Source: Hysterium pulicare CBS 123377
Taxonomy: Eukaryota > Ascomycota > Dothideomycetes > Hysteriales > Hysteriaceae
Direction: 5' to 3'
DNA: 64,000 nt
NCBI GenBank assembly: GCA_000467715.1
Contig: AJFK01000035.1
Location: 27,233 to 91,232 of the forward strand
Part shown: positions 13,465 through 25,582 of the stretch, piece after piece
Layout: each line of letters starts with the position of its first letter
How positions within the stretch are numbered: position 1 is the stretch's first letter
Translations under genes and position numbers: made by a program
The notes under the pieces: model-generated
What the model was told of the DNA's origin: nothing
Database searches by the model: none
The model's input: only the letters and a program-made list of their open reading frames with translations

Positions 13465-16396
13465 GGCTGAGTATCCTAGGTTTTCGGGAAATAATCGGAC
13501 GACTGATCAGCGAGTGGCTCGAAAATGGTCCATCAACTAAACAACAATTCTGGCTCTCCAAAAAACATTAAGGCGAAAGGAAAAGAGGATGAAAAGTGAG
13601 AGAAGGAGACGAGGAAACAAGTGACGACCTGGGTGGGCTTTGACAGGAGATGATCTCAGAAAGCTGATGCGACGCATGCAGGGGTGCCGGCTACTGGCCA
13701 AGACGTCCTCGTGGAGGCTGTGTGATAGACCCAAAAGAGATAGTCACCTGCAGGTGCAGCAAGTTCTGCCGGCCTTTGATTGTCGTCTTTAAGCCGCATC
13801 GATTCCGGATTCTCCTTGTAACTCATTGAGATTCCTCACTCGACTTTGGACGTGGAAACTGCTATTCGTAAGGTTGGTTCATGGGTCTGAAGAGCTCCAA
13901 ACCTGCATGCTAGTATTCGCATTTGATTCGCCGCCCTCGAAGCGCCAGTCAATCGTTCTTCAAGTTGCAGCACGGACCCTATCTTCTTCAACTCCCACTG
14001 TCCTGCTTCTGCTGTCCGCGACCTTCAAGATCAAGCACTTAGTAATCGAACATAACATAACATGGACTTGACGTTCAATTCGATGTTCGATGCTCGCTGG
14101 TCAACGCCTCGCGGAAGGAGGAATATAAACATGGCTGTTCGAAGCCGCAAGTAATGTCGTTGCATGTTTCCGCTACTTCACCTACGTTGCCCTCTCTGTA
14201 CCGATAAATCTATCAGCGGCCTTAGAGCTTTAGCGTTTGCCTCCCATGGATTCAGGTCCAGGCAGCATTGTTGTGATTGCCCCAGCGCTAAGGTTGCATG
14301 AACAGCTGGAAAACGAATCCGGAGCGCTGGCGAACGAGTCGGCACCGCCACAAACACCGCCACCACAACCTCGCGATGGATGTGGATGGAAGCTGCCAGT
14401 CGACATGGCCACGTTTCAGGTTGGACTCTAGGCTATGGATACCTACGTAGTTAGTAAGCATGTTCGACGAGCAGAAGGTTGGTCTTCTGATTCCTTTCCC
14501 CCTGATATGGTATCTCTGATCTAACAAAGTCTTGTAGGCACGTCGGTCCCAATCAGACTTTCAAAAAAAGGCAATGAATGCATTCGAGTTTGCAGGCTAT
14601 TAAGGTGATTGTTGGTATGTGTATGAGAGGTTGATGGTGGTCTGGAGTGGAAATAAGATATTCCCGGTTAGGAGCACAAGGGAAGGCACGAAAATAAGTG
14701 GGGCTGGCTCCATGCGCATTTGAGGATCGTGTACTCGCACAACTATGGATTGCTTGATTATTTATTGCTCTGTTTTATTGCCTTACAAGTATAGTTCTTT
14801 TCTGGCCTTTCAAGATAAATCCTGGTTATTATGCAACTTTCCGCATCGCCTCCAGGATGGCAACTTGCTTGCAGCCTATTACCGAACCCAATCCATCTGT
14901 GTATGCTGATTGTAAAGAAGCTGGTATATGCAGACCAAACTTCTGAAAACGACAAATGACGATACTTATTTACAGTTAAATTGCAAGGAGACATATAGAA
15001 ATCACTCTTATCTTCTGTGATTTGATTTGTTCCTTATTCTCTCCCAAGCAGAAAATAACAGAAGGTGACGCTTCCCTTACGGACTGCCCAGCGAAGGGAA
15101 TAGAAGATTAAGATCATGACAACCTTGACAATTGCAGCTCTGGAACTTTACCCCGCAAAAGCCCTCCTTTTTCTCCTGGATTCCTTTGTATGCACAGCAG
15201 AGATCGACCCTATTAGGGCTCCCATTCCTCCCCAGTCAGATGTTTAGCGTTCAGGTTCATCCTCGCATGGAGCTGGCTACAGTGCCTTTGAACCGAAGTA
15301 CACCCTCAATCATCGGACCAGCAAACCCGCAATCCACAAATGTACCCCGCGATACATGTTTGAAATGCAGTTTGCTATGACCGAGGAAACCCCTCGGTGC
15401 GATGGATGTCCACATAATGCAAGCCGCTAGTGCTTCCGACGCTGTTGAATCGTTGCTTCGAAGACGCTTGGCGTCCATGCTTTACTCAAATAGGTAATTC
15501 GCCAGATCAGCTTAGTGTAGAGGGAAGGATGGTGCATCGCCGCGGGCAAGGAGCTGCGCACCAACACTTCTTCGGCCTCAAGGATTTTTGGCATTCAAGA
15601 TAATCGTCTGCAGCGTTCGACCGAGACTGAAGGCTTCGGCGACTCCATATCCTGGTGTCCGGAGTGGATTGTGGATGGAGACGGAAGACGGCGGATTGTG
15701 AGAGAGAAATCACCGTCGGTATCATTCGAAGATTCGAGAATGCATTCTATCATGAATTGTTGTGGTTTATCCCGTTCGCAAGAAAAATCAACGGTATCTG
15801 ATAAGACTGCAGCTGCAAAATCCACCGCTATCACCTGATGGAGGGGCAGTCGCCGGTCACCTCTGGAAGGATTCCATCACCGCAAGTCAGCCCACTTCGC
15901 CGTGCAAACATCGGGTCCCGTCTCCAGCCTGCCTCTCCCGCTGTGGTGAAGCTGTGGTCCGACCGTCATCCGATGCCACCTGGGCAACCTCAACAATGAC
16001 AGCCCCTCTATTACGGGCCAATGGCCAATGGAATCTCCACTGCACCAGCTGCGCAACGTGCTGGTCCCCTGACAGCCTCTCCGGAGAGCCGGCCACGCCT
16101 ACTTGTCGTAGTACGGAGTGGGTCTTGCTTCGAAGCTGCCCACCTAGGAGCTCTCCATCCGCGCCGAAGACCTTGATACCTCCAGCTGTGAAGGCGGGGT
16201 TGTGAGCTCAAGATTTTGGCAGTCGCGACCGAGCTATATAAAGCGCTGTGGGTACTTGCTCTCTCATCATCAATTCAACATCTTCCCTACGTCAAAGTTA
16301 AACACTACTCTCCACCTCTCTAAATCTCTCTACCTCCACCCCGCCAATCCAAACTTGAATCCCCGAAGCTTCTTCCACCTCACACCCTCTATTGCA
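13465..16396. other. Intergenic region between divergent C2H2 and ADH genes
   Basis: 2.9 kb without a supportable gene; frames up to 147 codons near 15,760-16,205 overlap antisense frames and read like non-coding GC-richer DNA. A perfect 12-bp palindrome CTCTCCGGAGAG lies at 16077-16088. The last 160 bp hold the ADH core promoter. Confidence 0.5.
16235..16242 (+). promoter_or_regulatory. TATA box of the alcohol dehydrogenase gene
   Basis: TATATAAA lies 155 bp before the ADH start codon and is followed by a CT-rich leader rich in TCTCTC and CCACC. This is the usual layout of a strongly expressed fungal glycolytic or fermentative gene. Confidence 0.7.
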
Positions 16397-17557
16397 ATGC
16401 CATCTGAAATCCCGAAAGAGCAATGGGCGCAGGTCATCGAGAAGACGGGCGGCCCAGTTGAATACAAGAAGATTCCCGTTCAAAAGCCCGGCCCCGATGA
16501 GGTTCTCGTCAACATCAAGTATTCCGGTGTCTGCCACACTGACTTGCACGCCGTCAACGGTGACTGGCCGTTAGCTACCAAGCTACCGCTCGTTGGTGGC
16601 CACGAGGGAGCTGGTGTGGTTGTTGCTAAAGGAGACCTTGTTCAAGATATCGAGGTATGGTCACCTTCACTTCCATCGATTTTCAACATCCATATCTTTC
16701 TACCCCCTGCCATAGTATCGGTGTGATTGAAGTCAGCTGATTTGTGATTGTAGATCGGCGATCACGCCGGTGTGAAATGGCTCAACGGATCCTGCCTCGC
16801 CTGCTCCTTCTGCCAGCAATCCGATGAACCTCTCTGCTCCAAAGCCCTCCTTTCTGGATACACCGTCGATGGTACCTTCCAGCAATATTGCATCGCAAAG
16901 GCCGCTCACGTCGCTCGCATTCCTAAGGAGTGTCCCTTGGATGCCATTGCTCCTGTTCTCTGCGCTGGTATTACCGTCTACAAGGGCCTGAAAGAGTCCG
17001 GTGCACGTCCAGGTCAGACCGTCGCCGTAGTGGGTGCCGGTGGTGGTCTCGGTTCCCTCGCTCTGCAGTACGCTAAGGCTATGGGCCTCAGAACCATTGC
17101 TATTGACACCGGTGATGAGAAAAAGAAAATGTGTATCGAACAGTTGGGCGCCACAGAATTTATCGACTTCGCGACATCCAAGAACTTGGTTAAGGACGTC
17201 CAAGCCGCCACTGAGGATGGAACAGGCCCACATGCAGTTCTCCTTGTCGCTGTCAACGAAAAGCCATTCCAACAAGCTGCTGAATACGTCCGCCCAAGAG
17301 GCGCTGTCGTCTGCATTGGTCTTCCCGCTGGCGCTTACCTCAGGGCTCCTGTATTCGAGTCCGTCATCAAGATGATCCGAATCCAGGGCAGCTACGTTGG
17401 AAACAGGCAGGACAGTGCCGAGGCCATCGACTTCTACAAGCGTGGTCTCATCAAGGCCCCATACAAGGTCGTTGGACTCTCCGAGCTGCAGAGTGTCTAC
17501 GACAAGATGCACAAGGGCGAGATTGCTGGACGATACGTGCTCGATACCTCCAAGTAA
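16397..17557 (+). CDS. ADH1: Zinc-dependent alcohol dehydrogenase (ADH1 type)
   Basis: NAD-dependent, cytosolic medium-chain dehydrogenase that interconverts ethanol and acetaldehyde; 353 aa, the normal length. Exons 16397-16654 and 16754-17557. Catalytic zinc ligands are seen in [10 protein letters not shown] and GGHEGAG, the structural-zinc cysteines in [17 protein letters not shown], and the NAD-binding loop in [20 protein letters not shown]. The C-terminal [23 protein letters not shown] matches fungal ADH1. The ATG at 16397 gives [13 protein letters not shown], a standard start for the family. A TATA box and CT-rich leader lie upstream. The antisense strand carries a long shadow frame. 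Confidence 0.95.
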
Positions 17558-17953
17558 AAGTGTTTTATTGATGAGAACGGGTTTTCTTCATGTAATTTCA
17601 GGTTAAACTGGTATTAGGGAGATTTTCCCAGTGGATGGGATGTGCTGATATGAGCAGTATTAGTGATGGATGAGTGGAATGATGAACTAATCGCCTTTAC
17701 TTGTAAATATTTCAACTTCGGCAAATGAAAGATGATCGGTCCTCAAGAATTTAAGCCCCAAAATATACTGCGACCCAGTGTGCTGCCTCACGCGGTGGAC
17801 GTGGAGCGTCATAAGTTATGCACGTGCTTTCATTATTACTAACCCTTGCATAAATTTCTCCGACATGAAGCCTCGGCTTTGGTGACTTCAACGCCAACAC
17901 CTACAACGAGCAGCAATGCTCTCAAACACCAGGCAGAGCTCCAACGCGCAATC
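17558..17953. other. Intergenic ADH to PEX12
   Basis: 396 bp between two genes on the same strand. The PEX12 reading frame is open upstream to about 17846, so a longer N-terminus is formally possible, but MEFMSSL is the typical start. Nothing else is visible. Confidence 0.5.
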
Positions 17954-19440
17954 ATGGAGTTCATGTCGAGTTTACAGAATGGCCTGGACGAGCTGAAACC
18001 ATCCCTCTTCGGTAAGATACCTCTCTTTGCCCTTCCAACACAGACTCCATCGCATCCAAGCCCAACATGCGACTTACAAAACGATATGATATCTAACGCT
18101 CCATTCCCGCAGAACTCCTTTCCGAACAACAACTCTCCTCCCTCCTCCCCCCCTCCCTCCGTTACCTCCTAGCCGTCGCAACCCACCGCCACCCCCGCTA
18201 CCTCCTCCGCATCCTCAACTCCTTCGACGAAGTCTACGCGCTCCTCACGCTCCTCGTAGAGCGGCACTTCCTCCGAACCTATGGCGGAGGGTTCACCGAA
18301 AATTTCTACGGCCTCAAGCGCGAGCGCGTTCTGCGTACAAAACACGGCGAAATACCACGCGCACAACTCGGAAGCCCCGCCGAAGTGCGCGAAACGCTGA
18401 AACTGCGACGAGGGGATGTATGGCGGAATCTGGCTGTGATGGTGGGGCTGCCGTATGTGAAGAGGAAGTTAGATGAGAGCTATGATGTGCATGCCGCACA
18501 TGCGAATGTGTTGGGTGCGACGTATAATCGGAATCAGGATACTTTACCTGCGGGAGCTACACTACGGCAGCGATTCTGGTTCTATTATAAATGGTTTCTC
18601 AGACATGTATATCCGAGCGTGAATGCCGCGTACTATTTCAGCTTGCTGGCATTCAACCTCGCATACCTATTCGACGGTTCGAAATACCACAGTCCGTTTC
18701 TATGGCTCATCGGGACGCGGGTACGGAGGTTAGGAGAGGCGGATTACAGGGCCATTGAACTAGCTACCTCGCCGAAACTAAGAGCAGGAGCGGCAGCCAG
18801 ACCGGGTGAAGGCGGCTCGATATTCCATCCTAGAAATATGGCGAGGAGTATACCTCCGCGCCTCCTCTCCTCCCTCCGCATACTCCTCCCAGCATCCATC
18901 TTCGCGCTCAAATTCCTCGAATGGTGGCACGCGTCCGACTTCGCCCGCCAACTTTCTCGACGAGCGGCTGAGAGTATCGAGTTACCACCGCCTGTAATTT
19001 CAGGCCTAACATCTACCCGCTTTCTGAAACCGAAACCGAAGTCAGAAAATACCCTTCCTATCGACTCCGCTGAAAAGCAACTCCAACCTTCGAAGCCTAC
19101 ACCTCCGATCTCGAAATCTTCACTGCTCCCTATCCTTACGGTTCCGGCCCCCGGCCCTGAGACATCGCATCTCTGTCCTATCTGCACATCTCCGATCGTC
19201 AATCCTACAGCTTCACCCTCTGGTTACGTATATTGCTACACGTGTGTCCATCGATGGGTAGAAGGCACACACGAACGGCAAGTCGCATTCATGGAGGGTT
19301 CGAAGACGGAAGCGGAAGAAGGCGAGTGGGATGAGGAGGGGAGTCGAGAGGGGAGGTGGGAGAGTGGGAAGGGGAGGGATGCGGTTATGGGGACCGTGGT
19401 GTTGGGTGGGACGGAGGGGTTGAGGAGGGTTGTTGTTTGA
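17954..19440 (+). CDS. PEX12: Peroxin-12, peroxisomal RING ubiquitin-ligase subunit
   Basis: PEX12 is one of three membrane RING subunits (with PEX2 and PEX10) that ubiquitinate the import receptor PEX5 so that it can be recycled from the peroxisome membrane. Exons 17954-18011 and 18113-19440 give 461 aa. The start [22 protein letters not shown] is diagnostic. The Pex2/Pex12 membrane domain spans about residues 20-280, with [23 protein letters not shown] and hydrophobic segments such as [18 protein letters not shown]-terminal degenerate RING ([11 protein letters not shown]..., [13 protein letters not shown]) sits near 370-405; as in other PEX12 proteins it lacks the full set of zinc ligands. 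The tail is Glu/Gly/Arg-rich. Confidence 0.93.
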
Positions 19441-19683
19441 TAATACTTGGACGAACAGATAGAATGTTTGAATATTTTACCTTTTTCTCATCTATCGAAG
19501 ATGAGGTATATGTACTTGGATATGATTTAGGTCGGTTGCGAAGAGTGAAACTGGACTTGAAGGCGGTCCCGGAGGCCGAATGTGCCACGTAAACTGACAG
19601 GAAAGAAGTTGGTACGCGGAGGTCTAGACATTTGGAAGGCTATAAGTCCTCATAGTGATATAAGAACGTAAATCTATACTATC

Positions 19684-20767
19684 CTACCCACCGCCTGAAT
19701 CCCCTCGCTCAGAATCCGGTAATAGCCTTGTCCTCTCATCAGGCCCATCATCCTCATCCACCATCCTAATCCTCCCATCCACCTCCTCTCCCTCCCCATT
19801 TCCACCCCCCTTCCCCTCCTCCTTCGCCGGCCAAAAAGTAAACTTCACACTCATAACAAGCAAACACCCCTGCAACAGCCCCGTAAAAACAAACAAACTC
19901 CAAGTACTCCACCCACCGGCTCCCAACCTAGCATACAAACTCGCCGCAAAGACAAAACTGCCCGGCGTCTGTATACACATCATCGGGATACTCAGACTGC
20001 CCACATCGCGCAACTTGTAGGTCGTGTAGATCTGAGGCAGGTATTGGATTGCGGCGAGCAGGGAGCCGAAGACGCCGAGGAAGTTGGCCCACGAGCGGAG
20101 GTGGGAGGGTGCGGCGTAGATTATGGCTATGGAGGTTAGGAAGGTGGTTATGAAGAAGGTTAGGGAGAGGGTTAGGACGAGGATTGCTTCTTTGTAGGTG
20201 GGGAGGGAGGAGGTGTCGTCTGCGATTTCGGCTTGTTCGCGTTCGGAGGGGCGGGGAAAGAAGATTAGGAAGAGGAGCATGCTGTTTGCAATCATCAGCT
20301 TACTTTTGCCTCTCGTCATATCCCAGAACCTACGCTGGAGGGTTCAGAAAGTGACTCGAATGTACTCACATGAAGAAAAAACACGTCCACTGAACTCCAA
20401 TCTGCGCGATCCCCAATAGTGCAGCCGCGCACGCAAATGGGCTTATGTCCTTGCAACATCCCATATCCGCCCTGCTCTCCGGCAGCGTGAGGATGTTTGC
20501 TATGCTCGCGGTTCCGGAGACTGTGCCTAGGAGCACGAACATGGGTGACAGACCGCGGGAGGAACGCCGGCTGATTATTTTGTAGTGTTGTGGGAGGTAG
20601 GATACTAGGATGCCGAGGAGGATGAAGCTGGGTAAGATGGTTAGTATGAGCGGTTAAGATCATAGGTGTATGGAGTTTGGAGTAAATATGTACATTGAGA
20701 CGCTGAAGTTGACGATGTCGGGGGATGACAGCTCGGCGCAATGGTCTTTGTAGATCGGTAGGCCCAT
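19684..20767 (-). CDS. PQ-loop repeat membrane protein
   Basis: Seven-helix PQ-loop (MtN3/cystinosin-like) protein, about 309 aa. Exons 20767-20694, 20627-20370 and 20281-19684, joined at canonical sites. Two PQ loops are seen: SYLPQHYKIISRRSSRGLSP and IQYLPQIYTTYKLRDVGSLS. In between are hydrophobic helices (ALLGIAQIGVQWTCFFF, AILVLTLSLTFFITTFLTSI). The C-terminal tail is acidic (EEVDGRIRMVDEDD) and ends with a Leu-Leu context (RTRLLPDSE) of the kind that targets vacuolar or lysosomal membranes. Members move amino acids or sugars across organelle membranes or act in trafficking; the substrate here is unknown. The 3' end converges on PEX12, 243 bp away. Confidence 0.88.
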
Positions 20768-21132
20768 AATGTCTAGGAGCCTGACTTCAGGCGTATAGTG
20801 AAAGTAGAATTTCGTGTGCGGATCATCTAGTGATGGGATGTGGGCGTGGTGTGTTGAGCACAGAACTCATGTTTGTATGAGAGTTGCCTTGTTTGATATG
20901 TAGTCGGGCGCTTGAGCTGCCGGGCTGTCACGAATGAAGTTTAGCGTGTAGCTACCTAGGTCGGGACCCCTTGGACGCGTTCCATGCTCCACACTCTCCA
21001 CAGCCTCACACTCGTTTGCACTGCACCTACCACCTGGTTAAGTCTATCTATGTATCTCTAGACCTTCTTTAGCTGATCAATTACGTTGCTTTGCATTTTA
21101 CTCCGGGATCAGGTCTTCTTCGACATCCCATT
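20768..21132. other. Divergent promoter, PQ-loop and BTB genes
   Basis: 365 bp between two divergently transcribed genes. No TATA word or repeat stands out. Confidence 0.5.
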
Positions 21133-22547
21133 ATGAAAGACCAACCATCGACATGTTCCCCTCCCAGGACTTTTCAGTTCTCCGTCGACATGCCACCGAC
21201 CATTTCTTTACATGAATCCAGCGACCTAACGCTACTCGTTGGTCCTCGCAAACAACAGATCCAAGTGTCGACCAGTGTATTACGCCGGGCGAGCCCTGTT
21301 TGGCGCGCCATGTTCAACGAGCGGTGGCTCGAGAGCAAGGCTACGGAGATACCCCTTCCAGATGACGATCCTGAAGCCCTGCTCGTAGTATTGCGGATTG
21401 CGCATCTTCGATTTACAGAGATCCCACAAAGGGATGGCATGACCTTGCCTCAACTTATTGAGCTTGCCACTGCCTGCGACAAGTATGATACGGTCCATCT
21501 TGTCAGGCCTTTCCTGGACCATCACCGCTGGGTCGAGAATCTCAAATATCTTGCATTCCACCCTGGTAATGAGGAATGGCTCTTTATTGCCTGGACTTTC
21601 GGCTATCAAGATATCTTTAAGCCTCTTGCTGAGCGCTTATTAATGAATGTCACTACCGACGAGCATGGGCAGTGCTTTTCCAGCACTGGGAGGATGTTAG
21701 ACGACGATATGCCCCCTGAAATCATTGGTAAGTCTTTCAAGATTGTTGGCTTCGTGATTGCAGAGTTCACAAATGACTGATTCTAACCATACTCTCAATT
21801 TGTGCATTTATAATATTTCCATGAAGGTATCCTCGCAACAGCGTAATCCCTATGGAGAAGTCATAGAACTTAGCTCGCAAAGAATACTACAAAAGCCTTA
21901 GCATTAGTACTCGTGTAGATCTTCTTAAAGAGAACGGACAGCGTGGCACCCCGTAACCCTGAACCCTTCGATGCTAGTCTAGTCTCGGGTGGAACGTTAC
22001 TGTTTTATTCATGACGTGTTTCCATTTGTGTAATAGACTGACAACAGTTGTAGACAACATACTTCTAGTCCGACAAGAATTGGTGACCTCAATACTCAAC
22101 CACTGCTATACGACCTTTGATAACGTAGTACTCAAAGGAACATGCCGAGGCAAACCAACGTTCAAACTGGAGCCGGATGAATTATCTCAATGCCAATCGT
22201 TAATTGTTGGATCTTTGGTGCGAGGACTTCGCCAGCAAGGTCTTCTTCCAGATCGGCTTAAAGCGTCGGATTATTTCAAGAGCGTCCAGACGTTGAGTAT
22301 GGGCCTTAAGCAAATGCCTATCGACACCCTGAGGTCAGCAGATTTGACGGGTCTTACGATTAGAGCGAATTCCTCTCCCTATCATATTTACGATAAGGAG
22401 AAGATAGCCAAGGAATACTTTTTCAAACACGACGCTTGTTCAAGCACAGCAAACTTGATGATTGGTATAGACAGAATTCTGGCCGACAAGCCGGAAGTAG
22501 TTTTACCATCACACCGTCGGCATATGGAGGAGCAAGCAAAGAAATAA
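21133..22547 (+). CDS. BTB/POZ-domain protein
   Basis: About 362 aa, exons 21133-21727 and 22054-22547. The BTB fold is seen in the first half: ISLHESSDLTLLVG, IQVSTSVLRRASPVWRAMFNE, EIPLPDDDPEALLVVLRIAH, LIELATACDKYDTVHLVRPF. The rest (IIDNILLVRQELVTSILNHC, LVRGLRQQGLLPDRLKASDY) follows the pattern of fungal stand-alone BTB proteins, which lack a second recognisable domain and may serve as cullin-3 adaptors; no partner can be deduced. The start could also be the ATG at 21190 (MPPTISLHES). The single intron, about 326 nt, is several times longer than others here and contains in-frame stops. Confidence 0.8.
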
Positions 22548-24026
22548 AAAACAAACCAATCTCGCAATCGAACTTATCGGGTGCATTCTTGAAAGTGGAT
22601 TGTTCAATAGCCAAAGTAGGATGCAATATACAACGATACTTTTTGTTGCAGGAATAAACTTAGGAGTCTAAGGGCTGCACTTTAGCTGAAACTTTCCTAA
22701 TGGGGAACTTCACAGTGGAAATTAGAAGGTATGGTGTGATGAAGGTCTGGACAGAAAGTCCCGTTGCGCTACTCTGAATAATATATTTCTTGCGAGACAA
22801 GAAGTTCAGAATAATACGTGTCTGATGCGAACGAATTCATCAGGAAGGAGCTCTTCAATGTGTCCCACGAATGCCTGGACCCGGAGAATGGTTCATAGTG
22901 GACATCATCGGGTTCTGGACCAATGATCTGCGATATCACTGTTCGAGATGAATGCTCTAAGCGGCCCGCACAAAGCAAATATGACAGTAAGCCATCTCGG
23001 CTGACTTGTAATTATATCTTATTATGAACGCGAGACACGAGAGCCACTCACTTGCAACACACGGACTGGCTTATCTGATGAACCCCCATTCTCTGCCCTC
23101 GAAATGTTTGCCAACATCCTTCGGCGAGCCCAGAAAACTTGAAGTTGTGGTTCGCGCCGTAGAGACACGTGAAAGAAAGAGACCAGCGATGCGGCTTCGG
23201 CGTGGCGCAATGCAGGTCCAAGCATAGAACATTCCCAGAACCGCAGATCCGGAACGATGCGAGAGAGGCGAGATGAGAAGGCCGTGTACCCACGCGAAAT
23301 AAGAAAGAACTGCAACGAGGCAGATAAGCTACAAAGACATTGACATTTCGGCGCGTCAGTATCAGGATCGCGGCATGCCAAGGGGTGGGTTTGACACATG
23401 GTGATCCTGTAACAGCAGCCCGAGCGGCTGCGATCCGGGTTGTTGGAGCCGCTTGGCAGAGCCGCTAGAACTCCTGACTTCCCGTTATCTCCTTGGCAAG
23501 GGAGCGCTAAACCGAAACAGCTTCTCAACCCTATTTTCCTTATCAACACCACGGCGTCTATACAAATCGCAATGAATGTCGAATGTCCTTTTAACTGCAC
23601 AACATGCCGTACAACCCTGGTTGTCGGCAAAAGTCTTGGCCCACTGGGCGGGACCGTTCCAACTTCGCCTTATCACGCCTAGCCAAGTCGCCTTTCCCTG
23701 TCGATTCAAACTGTCAACCAGACATCAAGGCGAGCCCTGCGGCGGAAAAGGCTGGGCATTCTGTGGGGACGAAGCGTAAACCGATCTTCTTATCAGTGCC
23801 AAGTCAAACTCCACCGAAGAACGGGGGGCGGGGGTGGGAACAGTGGCCGAATCCGGCTATTTGTGGAATACTCGGAACATAGCGGTACGTACCTATATAT
23901 GACCTGGCACATACCCTGTTCGCGTTGAAGATTTCGTTGTACCACTTCAATTCTTCTCGTTGTAGACATCCTCACACACTGTGAGCATAGAAGTCCGCCA
24001 AAGAGTAGCACAGTGATACAAGCAAC
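22548..24026. other. Intergenic region with ammonium transporter promoter
   Basis: 1.5 kb with no supportable gene. Frames up to 202 codons on the minus strand at 23022-23630 have no family signature. The right two-thirds carry the GATA-factor sites listed separately. Confidence 0.5.
23071..23795. promoter_or_regulatory. Six HGATAR sites upstream of the ammonium transporter
   Basis: GATA-factor core sites (HGATAR on either strand) occur at 23071-23076, 23322-23327, 23485-23490, 23540-23545, 23670-23675 and 23790-23795. In ascomycetes AreA/NIT2 activates ammonium permease genes through such sites under nitrogen limitation. The sites are seen; the regulation is inferred. Confidence 0.55.
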
Positions 24027-25582
24027 ATGTCGCTACCGACTCCTGTAAGCACCCATCAACCCCTGGTACACTTCCAGAGAACTCGCTGACATATCCCCCC
24101 CAGCCTACGTTTGACCCCGCCCATGCAAATGGTGGCGACTCTCTCGTGGTAGATGTGAACGCTCAATACGCTGGCCTCGAGTTCCACTACACGTACCTCG
24201 CCTTCTGCGGCTTCATCGTCTGGCTCATTATCCCCGGTCTCGGTCTGCTCTATGGAGGTCTTGCACGCAGGAAGTCGTCTCTTGCTTTGCTCTTCCAGTC
24301 CCTGATGGTTGCCGCGGTGTAAGTGAAAAAAATGTGCCAGCTCACCTTAACGAACGATATTAACATGCATACCAGCACCACTTTCCAATGGATGTTCTGG
24401 GGTTATTCCTTGGCCTACTCCCGCACCGGTAACGCCTTCATCGGTGACCTCGCCAACTTCGGCATGAAGAACGTCGTGGCAGCGCCTTCCCCTGGCTCAG
24501 CCTACATCCCGGAGATCGTCTTCTGCCTTTACCAGATGCTCTTCTGTGCCTGTACGGTACAGATCGTCATTGGCGGATCTTTCGAGCGTGGCCGTATCCT
24601 TCCTTCGATCGTCTTTGCCTTCTTCTGGGCCACCATCGTCTACTGCCCCATTGCCTGCTGGACCTGGAACGCCAATGGATGGCTGTACAATCTCCCATCC
24701 CTTGATTTCGCCGGAGGTGGCCCTGTCCACATCGCCTCTGGTTGGGCCGCTTTAGCCTATGCTATGGTCCTTGGAAAGAGAAAGCACGGGGGTGAGCCAT
24801 CTCACGGCAAGCCTCACAACACGACTCTCGTCTTCCTTGGCACAGTTCTGATCTGGTTCGGTTGGTTCGGCTTCAACGGTGGCTCAGCTCTCAATGGCAC
24901 GATCCGTTCCATGATGGCCGCTTTCAACACCAACACTGCTGCCGGCTTCGGTGTTTTGGGTTGGGTTCTCGTCGACTTCATCCGCACCAAGGGCAAATTC
25001 AGCGTTGTTGGCGCTTGCTCTGGTGCCATCGCAGGTCTCGTTGGTATCACGCCTGCCGCCGGTTACGTCTCTGTCTGGCTTGCTGCTCTCATCGGTTTCC
25101 TCACCGCTGTCGTCTGTGCCTCTCTTCAGAACCTCAACCAGTGGCTTCGCATCGACGAGGGCATGGATGTCTTCAAGCTCCACGGAATTGGCGGCATGTG
25201 CGGCTCCTTCTTCACCGGTATCTTCGCTCAATCCTGGGTTTCCGCTCTTGACGGCAGCTCCCAATACCCAGGTGGTATTGATGGCGTTGGTGTCCAAGTT
25301 GGAAAGCAATTCGCTGAAATCACCGCCATCTCCTCCTACTCCTTCATCGTTACTTGCATCTTGCTCTACATTCTCAAGTATATCCCCGGCATGCACCTTC
25401 GTGTCACCGAGGAAGCTGAGATGATCGGTCTCGACATTGATCAATTCTTTGACGAGCAAATTGGTGACTGGAGCATGTACGAGGCATCTGGTGCTCCCAT
25501 CGATGGCCTCAAGGTTGGTCACGGAACTAGCAGCGCGAACAGTGTTAAGGTACAGACTGAATCTCCGGATAAACAGGCGTAG
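24027..25582 (+). CDS. Ammonium transporter (Mep/Amt family)
   Basis: Plasma-membrane ammonium permease, 479 aa, about 11 transmembrane helices. Exons 24027-24044 (only six codons), 24104-24318 and 24376-25582. Family motifs: GLGLLYGGLARRKS near the N-terminus, TTFQWMFWGYSLAYS, AGGGPVHIASGWAALAYA with the first pore histidine region, LIWFGWFGFNGGSAL, and the KLHGIGGMCGSFFTGIF segment with the second conserved histidine. The cytosolic tail begins at LRVTEEAEMIGLDIDQF, the usual control region. It belongs with fungal MepA/Mep2-type proteins; which subtype cannot be told. The GATA-site-rich promoter fits nitrogen regulation. Long shadow frames on the minus strand are an artefact of codon bias. 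Confidence 0.96.

Noticed and set aside
15762-16205. 147-codon plus-strand frame upstream of ADH
   Set aside because: Composition is that of non-coding DNA, with no motif and an equal-sized shadow on the other strand.
16733-17512. 259-codon frame antisense to ADH
   Set aside because: Exact shadow of the ADH coding strand, caused by biased codon use.
23022-23630. 202-codon minus-strand frame
   Set aside because: Overlaps other frames, no motif, lies in the GATA-site-rich promoter.
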